Positions 1 to 12,965 of a stretch of DNA of 64,000 nt are shown in pieces. The stretch is from Tamarix chinensis (Eukaryota; Streptophyta; Magnoliopsida; Caryophyllales; Tamaricaceae): the NCBI GenBank assembly GCA_030549775.1, contig CM060175.1:32653262-32717261 (forward strand). The letters run 5' to 3'. Position numbers and translations under genes: made by a program. Positions within the stretch are counted from its first letter, which is position 1. Each line of letters begins with the position of its first letter. Under the pieces are notes generated by a model. The model ran no database searches. It was not told where the DNA came from and saw only the letters and a program-made list of their open reading frames with translations.

Positions 1-385
1 GGACTGGTAAATACAATACAAACCCAAGGGAGCAAGTTCCTAGTCACTATTATAATCAGTGGACCAGTAAATAAGGTATAACGGTCCTGACCCACATGAT
101 GTTCCACTATAAGTAGTTAGTGTCTTTTATAGGTTATTATTATCCAAGGGCTTAATTACTTGAATATCGAACCCCAATATTCTCATTGGTCATCGGTAAA
201 TACAATACAAACCCATGGAAACATGTTTTTGGCTACTATTCTTGTCGGTAGACCGGTAAATATAATACAAACCTAGGGTAGAATGCTCTTGGCCACTATT
301 CTCGACAACAGACCAGTAAATATAATACAAACTTAGGGTAGAACACTACTTTCCACTATTCTGACTAGTGGACTAATAAATAAGT
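1..385 (-). repeat. CCACTATT...GGTGGACCGG array in E0 (diverged)
   Basis: Repeats of roughly 55-60 bp read CACTATTAT..., GGACCRGTAAATA, AATACAAACCYARGG and GCTCYTRG CCACTATTC. They are the reverse-complement form of the arrays in the plus elements. The outer parts of the motif are degraded, consistent with E0 being the oldest copy. Confidence 0.7.
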
Positions 386-1029
386 ACAAATTGTAAGACC
401 TCCAAAATTCACTACTGAAAAATTTCTTTTTATTAAAAGAAATTGCGGAAGCAAAATGTTAAACAGTGAATTTCGGGGATATTACTACCACACTTAGTAC
501 TGAATCGGTTCACTCATACTGTTCCAGTACCAAGTGCTAAGGCTAAAGAACAAAATATTCATTGCTAGAAATTCAAACCATTATTAAATCAGAGTAGCGC
601 AAGTAAACCTTTATAAGAATAGATTCCACCAATGGTGGTTACAAGAATAAATTACATTTAAACCATACACTAGAACAGGAAGCAAGAAATCCTAAAGGCC
701 GGATAATCCTTACACTCTTTCCCATTGCCCACTTGAGTAGCACCTGAAAAGACCTGCAAGGGACACTGCCCATTGAATAGGCAGGGGCCCCACAAAGGGA
801 ACCCTTCAGTACTACGGTACTAAGTAACCCTTTAAAACCACACTTAAAAGCAGGCCCACAATGTCACACATGATACAAATCTATAGACATATATAACAAG
901 ATGTGTACATATAACATTCACATAATTAACAATCACATCAGATATCAATAGGTCGCAATGTATGATCAATACTTTTAGCCTTAAGCCATGAGTCCATCAT
1001 TATTCAATCTACTCTCATATTTTATATCC

Positions 1030-1500
1030 ATGTGAGTGCGGGAACCCTACTATTATAGCTGATGGATCGGTCACTTATAGGACAGAATGCACCTAACCAC
1101 TATTATATGTCAGTGGATCGGTCTCCAGGGCAAAATGCTCCTGGCCACTATTATTCGCCGGTGGGCCGGTCTAGCCCCGACTCATATGGTGTTCCACTAT
1201 AAGTGATTAGTACTTTTCCATAACTTTATTCACATACATGAATGGTTTTATTGAGCTTAGGACCCCCACTATTATTGTCGGTAGATCGTAATATATATCA
1301 ACATCATCCAGGGCAACACGCTCCTAGGCCACTATTATATCCGGTGGATCGGTACTCGTAATCACTTGCCAGGGCAACACGCTCCTGGGCCACTATTATA
1401 TCTGGTGGATTGGTACTCATAATCACTTGCCAGGGCAACATGCTCCTAGGCCACTATTATAACCGATGGATCGGTATTAAATATCATAAGTCAATTGGGC
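1030..1500 (-). repeat. CCACTATTATA/GGTGGATCGG array in E1
   Basis: About seven copies of CCACTATTAT followed by GGTGGATCGG, separated by CCAGGGCAACACGCTCCTGG-like spacers. The period is about 55-60 bp in the regular part (1300-1480). Confidence 0.8.
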
Positions 1501-2239
1501 CCAACTCATTAATCTTTCACTTTCATTATTAGTATTTTTCCTTTCTTTAATCAGTACAACAATTCCATTTATTTGCCTTGGATGGGAGATCAAGAACCCG
1601 AGACACAAAGGTACACCGGTTGTGCTGGTGCATACAAGCTACTCAGCACTCTTCAACCACGAACCCAAGGACGCAAAGGTACCCTGGTCGTACTGGTGCA
1701 TAAAGCTACTCAGTATCCTACCGACAAGGACACCTAATCCATAAGTATACATACCCCCTAACTAGGTCCGTAGAGCTAGATAGAGTAAGATATAGGGCCT
1801 GGCTGGGGCACAAAGGCACACCAGCAAATACCAGAATAATCGTGGGCTAAACCACGTCTTTAAGGTAGCGACACCCTAAAGAGCCACCATTCCCGATCTC
1901 GAGGTCTTTCACTTTAAGTATTAGTGTCTTAATTAAAGGTGATCACAAAGATACGACAATCAGATATTTATTCACTTTCAATCGTTCTGGTATCATTAGG
2001 CATTTCTTATTCATATGGTTGCCTAAGATAACACAGAGAAATCATTAAGGCCATCATAATCTCATCTAATTCCGAATTTGGATTCGTTCTCATGATACTT
2101 ACTATTTATCAAGTACTCTTACGTTGCTATTCAGTGTTATTTGAATCATATCACGAAATTTCACAATCACAACAACGTATTAAATACAAATTACTCATTT
2201 ACTCCTCACTTATATAATTGCTAAGTTATCCCTTCATTA

Positions 2240-3430
2240 CTTGACAAATTACTCTATTACCCTCCTTGTTGCATAATTACCAAAATACCCCTTCCTCGGT
2301 GTAGGTTACAAAGTCATCTCCTATACTTTTTAGATCACCATTCACCATTCATAATTGTTACACTTGTCATATTTCCCATTTGGTTGGTTAGATTAAAGAG
2401 TCGCCCTACTCTTTTGTTAAAATTACTAAATTGCTCTGAAGTTGGATAAATTACCAAGTTATTCTCCTTTATTATCATGATTACCATTTTGCCCCTTTAG
2501 TTAGTTAAATAATTACCAATTTACTCTTTAGTTGGTTAAATTACCAAATTGCCCTTATAGTTGGATAAATTACCAAATTTCCCCTATAGTTGGATAAATT
2601 ACCAAATTGCCCTTCCTCATTATCATAATTACCATTTTACCCCTCTCAATTATTGTAATTGCCATTTCACCGTTTTTAATTATTATAAATACCATTTTAT
2701 CCTTCTCCATTACTATAATTATTAATTTACCCTTCTCTATAATTATAATTACCAAGTTGCACTTCTCCCTAATTATAATTACAGATCTACACTTCTCTAT
2801 AATTATAATTACCAATTTACCCCTCTCTATTATTATAATTACTATATTGCCCTTCTCCATTATTAAAATTACCATAATACCCTTTTGTTGGTTAATTTAC
2901 CAAATTACCCTTCTCTATTGTAATTATCCAATTGCCCTTCTGTAATCATAATTTAATTACCAAATTATCCTTCGTTGTTATCATAATTACCAAGTTACCC
3001 CTTACTCCCAAGTTTGCCATAAATATCCTTTTACTTACAAAATTACCTTTCTACCCCTTACTTCCAAATTACCATAATATCCTTTTATTTACAAAATTAC
3101 CACAATACCTTTTTACTTATAAAATTACCATAACACCCTTTTTACTTTACAAATTACTATTTTACCCTTTTACATCCAAAATGACCATTTTTATCTTTCC
3201 TTACAAAATTACCATTTTGCCCTTCTTTTCTAAAATTACCATATTACCCTTTACTCCTAAAATTACCATAATACCCCTTTACTCATAAAATTTCGTTTCC
3301 CCCCTTTACTTCCAAACTTACCATAATGCCCCTAACTTCCAAAATTACCACAATACCCCTCTTTACTTTTAAAATTACCATATTACCCTTTTGCCTTCAA
3401 AATTACTACTTTACCCCCTTTATTACGCCA
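2240..3430 (-). repeat. Almost G-free AATTACC...CCCTT minisatellite in E1
   Basis: Units of about 28-33 bp of the type AATTACCAAATTACCCTTCT followed by CCATTATCAT. The plus strand has very few G over about 1 kb, so the element sense strand is C-poor with repeated GGTAATTT. The 30-bp period keeps frames open on both strands, for example 2570-2875 and 2607-2945, which are not genes. Confidence 0.8.
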
Positions 3431-5204
3431 CTTTTATAAAATTAACATTACCATATGGAATAATAATATTAATACTCCATTAACAATATTCAACTCCACC
3501 AACTATTATATTTTAATATAATACATATTAGCACCCATACATATTAGGCCATAATCTAATACAATGAATATTACTAAAATGCCCCTAGGGCTCACAATAA
3601 TATTATTTATGCAAAAATGGTCACCATAACATAAAATAACAAGGATAAGTACTTAACACTTTCATTAATTGCCAAACTCTTTTCTTAAGCAATGTTTCCA
3701 CACATAGCATATAAACTAGCATACTTCCCTTTTATTAATCAACACAAGCAAATATATATATATTATAGTAAACCACAAATATCAAGCATAATAACATATT
3801 AAAAATCCTAATGTGCTAACATACGTTTATCCATGCGTTTAAGTGGGGTTTAACGATTACCTTATATCCCGCAAAAATTGAATCTTACCGGTATTCCAGT
3901 TAAAGCTTTAAATAGAAAAATCAACACCTAAAAATAATATCAATAATTATTATATTAGAAATAAGAAAATGAAAGCATAAGACCTTATAAAATTTACTTA
4001 ATGAAATAATTAACTTAAATATTATTTTACCTTAAAATTTTTATTAAAAATGGTCCAATAATTGCAGCAACTCATCTTGCTTATGCAGCATGAGCTGCAT
4101 GCAAAAATAAAAGGAGGAAAGGCTCGAAGAGAGGGTGAAAAGAAGAAATAATGGTTATTTTTGGGTTGGGGTCTTTAGGCTAGAAAAGAGGGCAGGTGGG
4201 GGAGGATTGGAGGCAAGGGAAGGGTGCAGGAGTGAAGAGGGGGTGTAGGTGGTTGTCGAGGATGGGTTCAAGGCGGCCAATGATGGCGAGGCGGCGAAGA
4301 TGGATGCCGAAGTGGGTCGAGGTGGAGGGGCTGAGGAGGAAGGAAAAGAGGAGGGAAAAATGAAGGGGTTCGGGGACTTGTTTCTGCTAAACAATGTATG
4401 AGGATCGTAGAGGAGGTTGGAGGGAGTCGAATGGTGGGTTGGGTGGCGGTAGAGGAGGCCGGACGACGGCGGAAGGAGGGGTTGCAGGTGGGCTGCCGAG
4501 AAGGGGTAAAATGGAGAGAAAAATAGGTGAGGAGGAAGAATGTAACACCCCCAAAATTCACTACTGAAAAATTTCGTTAATTAAAAGGAAATTAGAGGAA
4601 GCAAATTAATAAAACGTGAACTTTGGGAGTATTACTACCACACTGAGTACCAGACCGGTTCACTCATACCGTTCTAGTACCAAGTGCTAAGGCTAAGAAC
4701 AATGAAATACAATTTGAAAGAAATTCAACATACATAAATCAGAGTAGCGCATCAAATCGTTTACAAGAATAACATCTACCAATGATGGTTACTTAAACAA
4801 CATTAGCATTAAAACCAGGAGTTTAAAAGAGAAAGAGAAAACCCTAACGATACCAGATAATTCCTTACTCTCTTTCCTGTTGCCCACTTGAGTAGCATCT
4901 GAAAGGACTTGCAAGGGCACTGCCCATTGAATAGGCAGGGGCCCCACAAAGGGAATCCCTTCAGTACTACGATACTGAGTAACCCTTTAATACCACACTT
5001 AAAAACAGGCCCACATACGGCACATAATGAAAGCTATATACATATAAAATCAGAGGTGCATACATAACAATCACACATATAACAAGTTATAAGTCACGAT
5101 TGATACTTTTGGGCCTTAAGCCATGTCATAGTGTAAAATCGATACATTCGGGCCTTGAGCTATTATTCCGCCATCATTCAATCAATCTCATATTTTATAT
5201 CCAT

Positions 5205-5740
5205 GTGAGTGCGAGAACCCCACTATTATAGCCGGTGGACTGGAAAGTATACACTCAGGGCATAACGCTCCTGACCACTATTATTTGCCAGTGGACCGGT
5301 CTCCAGGGCAAGACGCTCCTGGCCACTATTATTTATCGGTGGACCGGTCTGGCCCCGACTCACATGGTGTTTCAGTAGAAGTGATTAGTATTTTTCCATA
5401 ACTTTATTCATATACATAACTGGTTTTATTGAGCTCGGGACCCCCACTATTATTGTCGGTGGATCGGAATATATATATAATCATTATCCAGGGCACAACG
5501 CTCCTGGCCACTATTATATCCGGTGGACCAGTACTCATAATCACTTACCAGGGCAACACGTTCCTGGATCACTATTATATCCAGTGGACCGGTACTCATA
5601 ATCATTTACCAGGGCAACACGCTCCTTGACCACTATTATATCCAGTAGACCGGTACTCATAATCACTTACCAGGGCAACACACTCCTAGACCACTATTAT
5701 TACCGGTGGATCAGTACTCAATATCATAAATCAACTGGGC
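5205..5740 (-). repeat. CCACTATTATA/GGTGGACCGG array in E2
   Basis: About eight copies of the CCACTATTAT...GGACCGGT motif with CAGGGCAACACGCTCCTGG spacers. The regular section at 5480-5710 has a period near 60 bp. Same orientation as E1. Confidence 0.8.
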
Positions 5741-6389
5741 CCGGCTCATTAATATTTCACTTTCTTAATTAGTATCTTTCCTTTTCTTAATCAGCACAAC
5801 AATCATATTTATTTGCCCCGGACGGGAGATCAATAACCCGAGACACAAAGGTACACCGGTCGTATCGATGCATACAAGCTACTCAGTACCCTTCAACCAC
5901 AAACCCAAGGACGCAAAGGTACCCTGGTCGTACTGGTGCATAAAGCTAACTCAGTACCCTAACGACAAGGACACCTAATCCATAAGTATGCATACCCCCT
6001 AAATAGGTCTGAAGAGCTAGAAAGAGTAAGATATAGGGCCTGGCTGGGGCATTAAGGCACACCAACAAATACCAGAATCATCGTGGACTAAACCAAGTCC
6101 TTAGGGTAGTGACCCCTAAGGAGTCACCATTCCCGATCTCAAGGTCTTTCACTTTAAGTAATAGTGTCTTAATTAAAGTGATCACGAAAAGCACAATAAT
6201 CACATACTTATTCATTTTCAATCGTTCCGATATCATTAATCGTTCTTATTTAGATGATTATCTAGGATATCACAGAGAAAACCATTGAGGCCATACTAAT
6301 TATCAAATACTCTTACTTGGCTGATCAGCATTATTTAAATCATATTATGAAATTCCACACTCACAATGACAAGTTAGATACAATTTACT

Positions 6390-7740
6390 TATTTACCCCT
6401 TACTTATATAATTGCTAAGTCATCCCTTCCTTACTTGACAAATTACCATATTACCCTTTAGGTTGCATAATTACCAGATTACCCCTTATCCAATTTAGGT
6501 TACCAAGTTATCCCCCACACTTTTTAGATCACCATTCACCCCTCATAATTGTTAACCTTAACATATTTCCCTTTTTGGTTGGTTAGATTTCCAAATTCCC
6601 CTTCTCCTTTGTTATAATTACTAAATTGCCCTTGAGTTGGATAAATTACCAAATTGCCCTTCTCCATCATCATAATTACCGAATTGCCCCTTAGTTGATT
6701 AAATTACCAAATTACCCTTATCCATTATCGAAATTACCAAATTACCCTTCTCAATTATTATCATTGCCATTTTCTTAATTATTATACTTACCATTTTACC
6801 CTTTTCAATTATCATAAATCCCAAATTAACCTTCTTCATAATTACAAATATTAATTTACCCTTCTTCATAATCATAATTACCAATTTACCCTTCTTCATA
6901 ATTACAAATATTAATTTACCCTTCTTCATAATCATAATTACCAATTTACCCTTCTCCATATTTATAATTATTATTTTACCCTTCTCCATATTTATAATTA
7001 TTAATTTACCCTTTTATAATCATAATTTAATTACTAATTTATCCTTCGTCGTTATCATTATTACCAAGTTACCCCTACTCCCAAATTTACCATAAATATC
7101 CTTTTAACTTAAAAAATTACCCTTTTACCCCTTACTTCCAAATTACCATAATATCCTTTTATTTACAAAATTACCACAATCCCCTTTTTATTTATAAAAT
7201 TACCATAACACTCCTTTTACTTTACAAATTACTATTTTACCCTTTCACATCCAAAATTACCATCTTTATCTTTCCTTACATAATTACCATTTTGCCCTTC
7301 TTTTCCAAAATTGCCACATTACCCCTTTACTCCCAAAATTACCATAATACCCCTTACTTATAAAAATTACCATTTCACCATTCACTTATAAAATTACCAT
7401 ATTGCCATTTATTTATGAAATTACTATTTTGCCCCTCTATTCCAAAAATTACCATAATGTCCCTTTACTTGAAAAATTACCATAATGCCCTCCTTCATCC
7501 AAAATTACCATTTTACGCCTACTTCCAAAATTAACATTCTTACCATTTACTTATAAAATTACTATATTACCCTTTTCCTTCAAATTACCATAATACCCTT
7601 CTTTCTTACAACATACAATTTTATCCTTTTACTTATAAATTATCATTTAACCCCTTTCTTTTGAAATTACCAAAATACCCTTTTTGCTTACAAAATTACC
7701 AAAATACCCTTTTCACTTATAGAATTTCCACTCAACCCCT
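6390..7740 (-). repeat. Almost G-free AATTACC...CCCTT minisatellite in E2
   Basis: Same array as in E1. It contains a local duplication of a 60-bp double unit at about 6830-6960 (CTTCTTCATAATTACAAATA alternating with CTTCTTCATAATCATAATTA). Confidence 0.8.
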
Positions 7741-10700
7741 TTATTCATCACTTTTATGAATTACCATCACTACATAAAATAATGATATTAGTACTTCATT
7801 TTTATCATCTAAGTCCACCAACTTGTCATTATTCACATAATACTCATTAGCAACTACATACATTAGATCATATACTTCACAAGCATATCATTAAAATACC
7901 CTTAGACAATAATATTATTCATGCATTAGCAACATAATACATCATAAACAAGCATTTAACATTTCCATAAATAATCAACCTCTTCCTTAATTATCATACC
8001 TACACATGGCATAAAGGCTATCATGCTTTTTCTTTTTCTTTCAATCATTATAAACAACCATTTATATATCATGCTAGGCACACAAAACATGCATAAAATC
8101 ATACCAAAATCCCTAATGTGCTAGCATACGTTTTTCCATGTATTTAAGTGAGGATTAACGATTACCTTAATCCCGCAAAAACTCAAATCTTACCGGTATC
8201 TCGGTTAAAGATTTAAGCTTTAATTAGCAACTCAACACCTAAAATAATATCAATCATTATTATGTTAAAAATAAGAATTTAAAAGGATAAGACTTTATAA
8301 AAATTTATTTAATAATAAAACACTTTACTTAACTATTAATATACCTCAAAAAATTTATCCAACTAATTTCCAAAACAAGGGGGAGCTCACGCTGCATGAA
8401 CAACGTGAGCCTCATGCAAAATGAGAGGAGGAAAAGGGTTCGAAGGGGGGTAAGATAGAAGGGAGGAGATGGCTCGATTTAGGGACTTTAGGCTAGAAAA
8501 GAAGGTAGTTGGGGGAGGTTTCAAGGCAAGGGAATGGTGCAGGAGTGAAGAGGGGGTGTAGGTGGTGGCTGGGGATGGTTTCACGGAGGCAGAAGGCAGC
8601 GGAGACGGCAGCGGCGAGGCGGTGAAGTTGGCTGCCGAGATGGAGGGGCTGAGAAGGAAGGGAAAGATGAGGGAAAAATGAAGGGTTAAGGGGGCTGTTT
8701 CCGGCCAACTAATGCATGGTGGTGGTAGAGGGGTTGCAGGGTGTCGAACGGTGGGTTGGGTGGTAGCAGAGGTGGCCGGAAGGCGACAGAAGTGGCAGTT
8801 GCAGGTGGCTCGGCGGTAAGGGGAAAAATGGGGAAAAAAAGGGAGAGGTGGAGAAGGGAGGAAATGTAGGGGCTCGAGGGTGGCTCGGGGGTCTTGTGGT
8901 GGCGCAGGGTGGTATTAGGTGGTGGTAGAAGGCGGCGCAGGGGTTGGGTATGGTGGTGCAAGCGGCGGTGGGCGGTGGTGATAAAAAACTGGGGAAAAGA
9001 AGGGGAGGAGGAGAAAGAGAGAAGAGGGAGCTCGGGGAAGGAGGTGAGGGGTCGAAATTATGGGGAATGAAGGGATGGGGAGATGAAGAAAAAGAAGAGG
9101 GAGAAGAGAGGGGCAGTGGCAGGTCGACGAGAGGACGAAGGGTGACAGGTGGTGTTCGGTTGGCAGGGGAAAGAGAGGGAAGAAGAAGGAAAGGGAGAGG
9201 GGCACGCAGGCTGTGATACAGGGGTGGTTTGGCTCGAAATAGGAAAGAAAAGGACGGGGTAGAGAGATGGTGAAATACCCCGAAATTTTCTAATTTTAAA
9301 TATTATATTTAAATAAGGTTGTATTTGAAAATTTAAGTTAATAAATTATTTTATTAAAATAAAATAAAATTTATTATGGCAAATTCATAAGAAATTTTAT
9401 AAATATGTTAGGTAAAGGAAATTTGGGCATATTATCTAATTAAAGATTTTAATTTGGAAATTTATTTAAATAATTTATTTAATTTAAAGTAAGAAAGATA
9501 AAATAGTTTCAAATTAATTTTAATTAAATTAAATAAAATTTGAGCGAATTATTAATTTAAAATGGAAATTTTGGAAAAATCCTTTAAAAAGCTTCTTTTA
9601 GCCTAAAAAAAGGGATTTAAAAATTATTTTATTTAAATATTATTAATTTTAAATATCCTAAATATTCAGATCTATTTATTTGGCCCTTACCTAATTATTT
9701 ATCCTTTTTTTTTCCTTTTCCCTTTTTCTTTCTTCCTTTTCTTTCCTTTTCTTTCTTTTCCTTCTTCTTCTTTTCTTTTCTTTTTCTTCCTCGAATTGGG
9801 CCTGTTGCGCCAGCCCAATTTCTTTTTCCTTCCTTTTCCTTCAGCGCGGCCCAGCCCGCGCGTCGTCGCCGTCTGCCTCGTCCCTCCCTACGCTGCGTTT
9901 TAATTCATTTTTCCAACTAAACGCCGCGTTTCACTTTAAATTTTATAACCGTTACCATCTAACTCAAAACGTCGTGCTTCAGCCTTATTTTCTCCAAAAC
10001 GCGCCATTTCATTTAAACGTTTTTACCTTACACCGAAACTCCCAGTCTCCCTCCCATTTTCTTCCTTTTCTCCCCCGCGAACCGGCCGGCCAGACCCCCC
10101 CATCTTCTTCTTCCTCCTCCGCCCGACTCCATAACCACCCACTTTCCTTCTCCTCCCCGAAAATGGCGCTGCCGGCCACACGTGGCTTGATCGACTCTTC
10201 TCCCGCTTGTTTTCGTCCTCTCGATCTGCACGTTCATTTGAAACCATCAACTGCCCCTCTCTCCCGCTCGTTTGTGCACTGTTGCCTCGCGAAGGTCGGT
10301 AAAAATTCAAGTTTTTGCCGCCCGACCTTCGGCTTGAATTAAACCATTTCCCCCCTAATTTAAACACTTAGTAACCTCCCTAATTCAAATATAATCTCCC
10401 CGACTATAAAAACCTCCTCATTTGCATGATTTCGGGATTTTATTTTCCCCGAAACCCTAAGTTGTGCCTGTGCGCAACCGCCCCATCAGATGCCATTTTA
10501 TCCTCCTCCGACCAACTTCAACACCTCCTCTTGCTACCAATCTCTTCTCTGCAATACTATCTAATTAACTAAACTAACCTCATCCTTCGATTCATCGTGT
10601 GCAAGCTTCTATAATCATCCAAAGTTGACTAGTTGATTCGACAAAAATCTTGACCCCGAGACAGTGAACCACCGTCCACCACCACATCCGCCACTTCTAA

Positions 10701-11975
10701 AACCTCTTAAACCAACTATTAACTCCTAATAATTATCCTCTACAGCCCCATATAATTATTTTAATTTTCTTCCTCTCCATCACCTATTTTCCTAATTTTT
10801 AACCCCCTTAGACCCATTTTCCGGCCACCTCTGGGAACCACCGCCGGTTCCACCTACATCCTTCAACTCAAGGTGATGCCATAGACATTTTAAATACTTA
10901 GTTTCGAATTATTTATAATTATTCTAATTTTAGCCAAAATTTTAGTATTAATTCAACTTTAATTATTATTATTATAATTATTATTATTAGTAATATTGAC
11001 TGTATTCTAATTTCTAAATTTTGGTTACAGGTCTGGGAGTATTATTGAGTAAGATACAGTAATTATCTCGGCCTTTACCTATTTACTTGGATTTTTACAT
11101 AATCGATGTTATTATTAATAATATTAATAATAATATTATTATTAGTATAATTATTTGGTTGATACTGTGATTATTACTAGAAGAACAGAGGCCTTAAATT
11201 TTAATTAGGCTTCGTATTCATTAATTTTATTAACATTATTAACATTTTTTAACATTAATTTAATTATATTATCATTATTACCTTTATTAAAATATAATAT
11301 AAGTATATATACATTATTAATTTTATTATCACAATTCTGAATAGTATTATGTTTATCATTGTGGGATGGTTAGAAATCCAACTTTTAATTTTAAGAATTT
11401 TGATATCATTAATATCTAATATTCTATCTATAAAAAGTATCATTAATATTATTATATTTTTTTATATTCCTAATTATTTTTATTACTGTTATTCTTATTA
11501 TTGTTATTATTATCATCATCATAGTTATGATATTATTAAATCTATTTTGAGAGAAGGGTAGAAACCCTTAGTTTATCAACTTTTCAAAAGAAAATAAGTG
11601 AATTAATTATATTAGTTTCTATAGTTAATTATTCAATAGTAAAATGTCATCCTAAAACCAAACCTCGAAATAATTTAGAATTATATAAGGGGGTCTAATC
11701 ATAGTATGTTTTGATATAATAGGCGAACCAAATCAAATTACCCAAGTGGAATAGGAGCGTGCACCAAGACCGGTGACTTTTTAGGTAAGGGTGTACTAAG
11801 GCCATTTATGTGTTTGCATGCACTATGTGTTTGATATGCCATGTATTTTATGTTCATTATTATTAATTATTGTGCATGTGGCTTGATTGTGGAATGGAAG
11901 TATGTTGTTGTGAATATACTGTGGCATGAGAATTATGCATATGTTTATGTCATTAATGTATGATATGACTTGAGA

Positions 11976-12545
11976 CATGTGTTAGGGTTTTGCATAAAAT
12001 GGCATGATGTTAGGGTTGCATGAAATGACAAGGAGTTGGGGTTTGCATGAAATGGTATGATGTTAGGGTTGCATGAAATAACATGGTGTTAGGGTTGCAT
12101 GAAATGGAATGGTGTTAAGGTTGCATGAAATGGCATGATGTTAGGGTTTGCATAAAATGACATGACGTTAGGGTTTGCATGGAATGGAATGATGTTAGGG
12201 TTTGCATAAAATGACATGGTGTTAGGGTTCGCATGGAATGGTATGGTGTTAGGGTTTACATAAAATGACCTGAGGTTAGGGCTTGCATGAAAGCATGTCT
12301 ACGTGGAGTTAAGGTTTGCATATAAATTGGGATTGCATGAGAGTGTAGTACATGGAGTTAGGGTTTGCATATGGATTAGAGTTGCATGGAAGTATGTCTA
12401 TGTGGAGCTACGGTTTGCATGTGCGTTAGAGTTTTGCATGGAGATATGGTTTACGTGGAGTTAGGGCTTACATGAAGCTAAGGTTTGTATGGGAGCTAGG
12501 GCATGCATGGGAAGATGACTTACGTAGAGTTTGGGTTTCATGGTA
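11976..12545 (+). repeat. TTAGGG-containing 26-27 bp tandem array in E4
   Basis: About 20 units of GTTAGGGTTTGCATGAAATG plus a variable 6-7 bp, decaying towards the right. The TTAGGGTTTGCAT core resembles the plant telomere repeat and telo-box, but it is an interstitial array inside a retroelement. Confidence 0.75.
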
Positions 12546-12659
12546 ATTAGGGTTATTGTAGTATTGGTATATGTTACTGGATTTTCCTGTCTTGAAATGA
12601 ATATTCTGAATAAGATACATAAATTATTAAACACGTAAAGTTGAAGATGTTGAGACAGG

Positions 12660-12965
12660 CCCAGACCGATCCACCGGCATAATAGTGGTAGGGTATTTTA
12701 CCCTAGTGACTGATCCACCGGCTATAATAGTGGGGGATCCCGAGCTCAACAAACCAAACCATATATGTTGATAAGATATGAGAAGATATTAATTACTTAT
12801 AGTGGAACACTGTACGAGAAGGGGCCAGACCGATCCACCGGCATATAATAGTGGTAGGGCATGTACCCTAGTGTGACCGATCCACCGGCTATAATAGTGG
12901 CCAGGAGCTGGAGTGCTCTGGAAACCGATCCACCGGCGAGAATAGTGGGGTTCCCGTACTCGTAT
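12660..12965 (+). repeat. CCACCGGCATAATAGTGG array in E4
   Basis: Five copies of CCGATCCACCGGC...ATAATAGTGG, with ACTTATAGTGGAACACTGTA between sub-blocks. The order of sub-blocks matches the E3 and E5 arrays. Confidence 0.8.

Noticed and set aside
2570..2945. Overlapping open frames on both strands (Ile/Lys-rich) in the E1 array
   Set aside because: They are produced by a 30-bp, stop-free tandem repeat. The same happens at 6699-6989. Amphipathic-looking repeats are composition artefacts.
8387..9216. Pro/Leu/Ser-rich minus frames and Gly/Arg-rich plus frame
   Set aside because: The GA-rich block of E2 gives open frames in many phases. No conserved protein was found.
9974..10342. 122-codon Ser/Pro-rich open frame in E4
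   Set aside because: It lies in the GC-rich leader-like block of a retroelement, overlaps open frames on the other strand, and the corresponding frame is not conserved in E5, E1 or E8.
11976..12545. True telomere or interstitial telomere scar
   Set aside because: Units are 26-27 bp with a single TTAGGG each, not contiguous TTTAGGG, and they lie within the boundaries of E4.
12660..12965. TATAAT in the array core as a bacterial -10 promoter
   Set aside because: This is a plant nuclear context and there is no paired -35 or downstream gene. The hexamer is part of the repeat.
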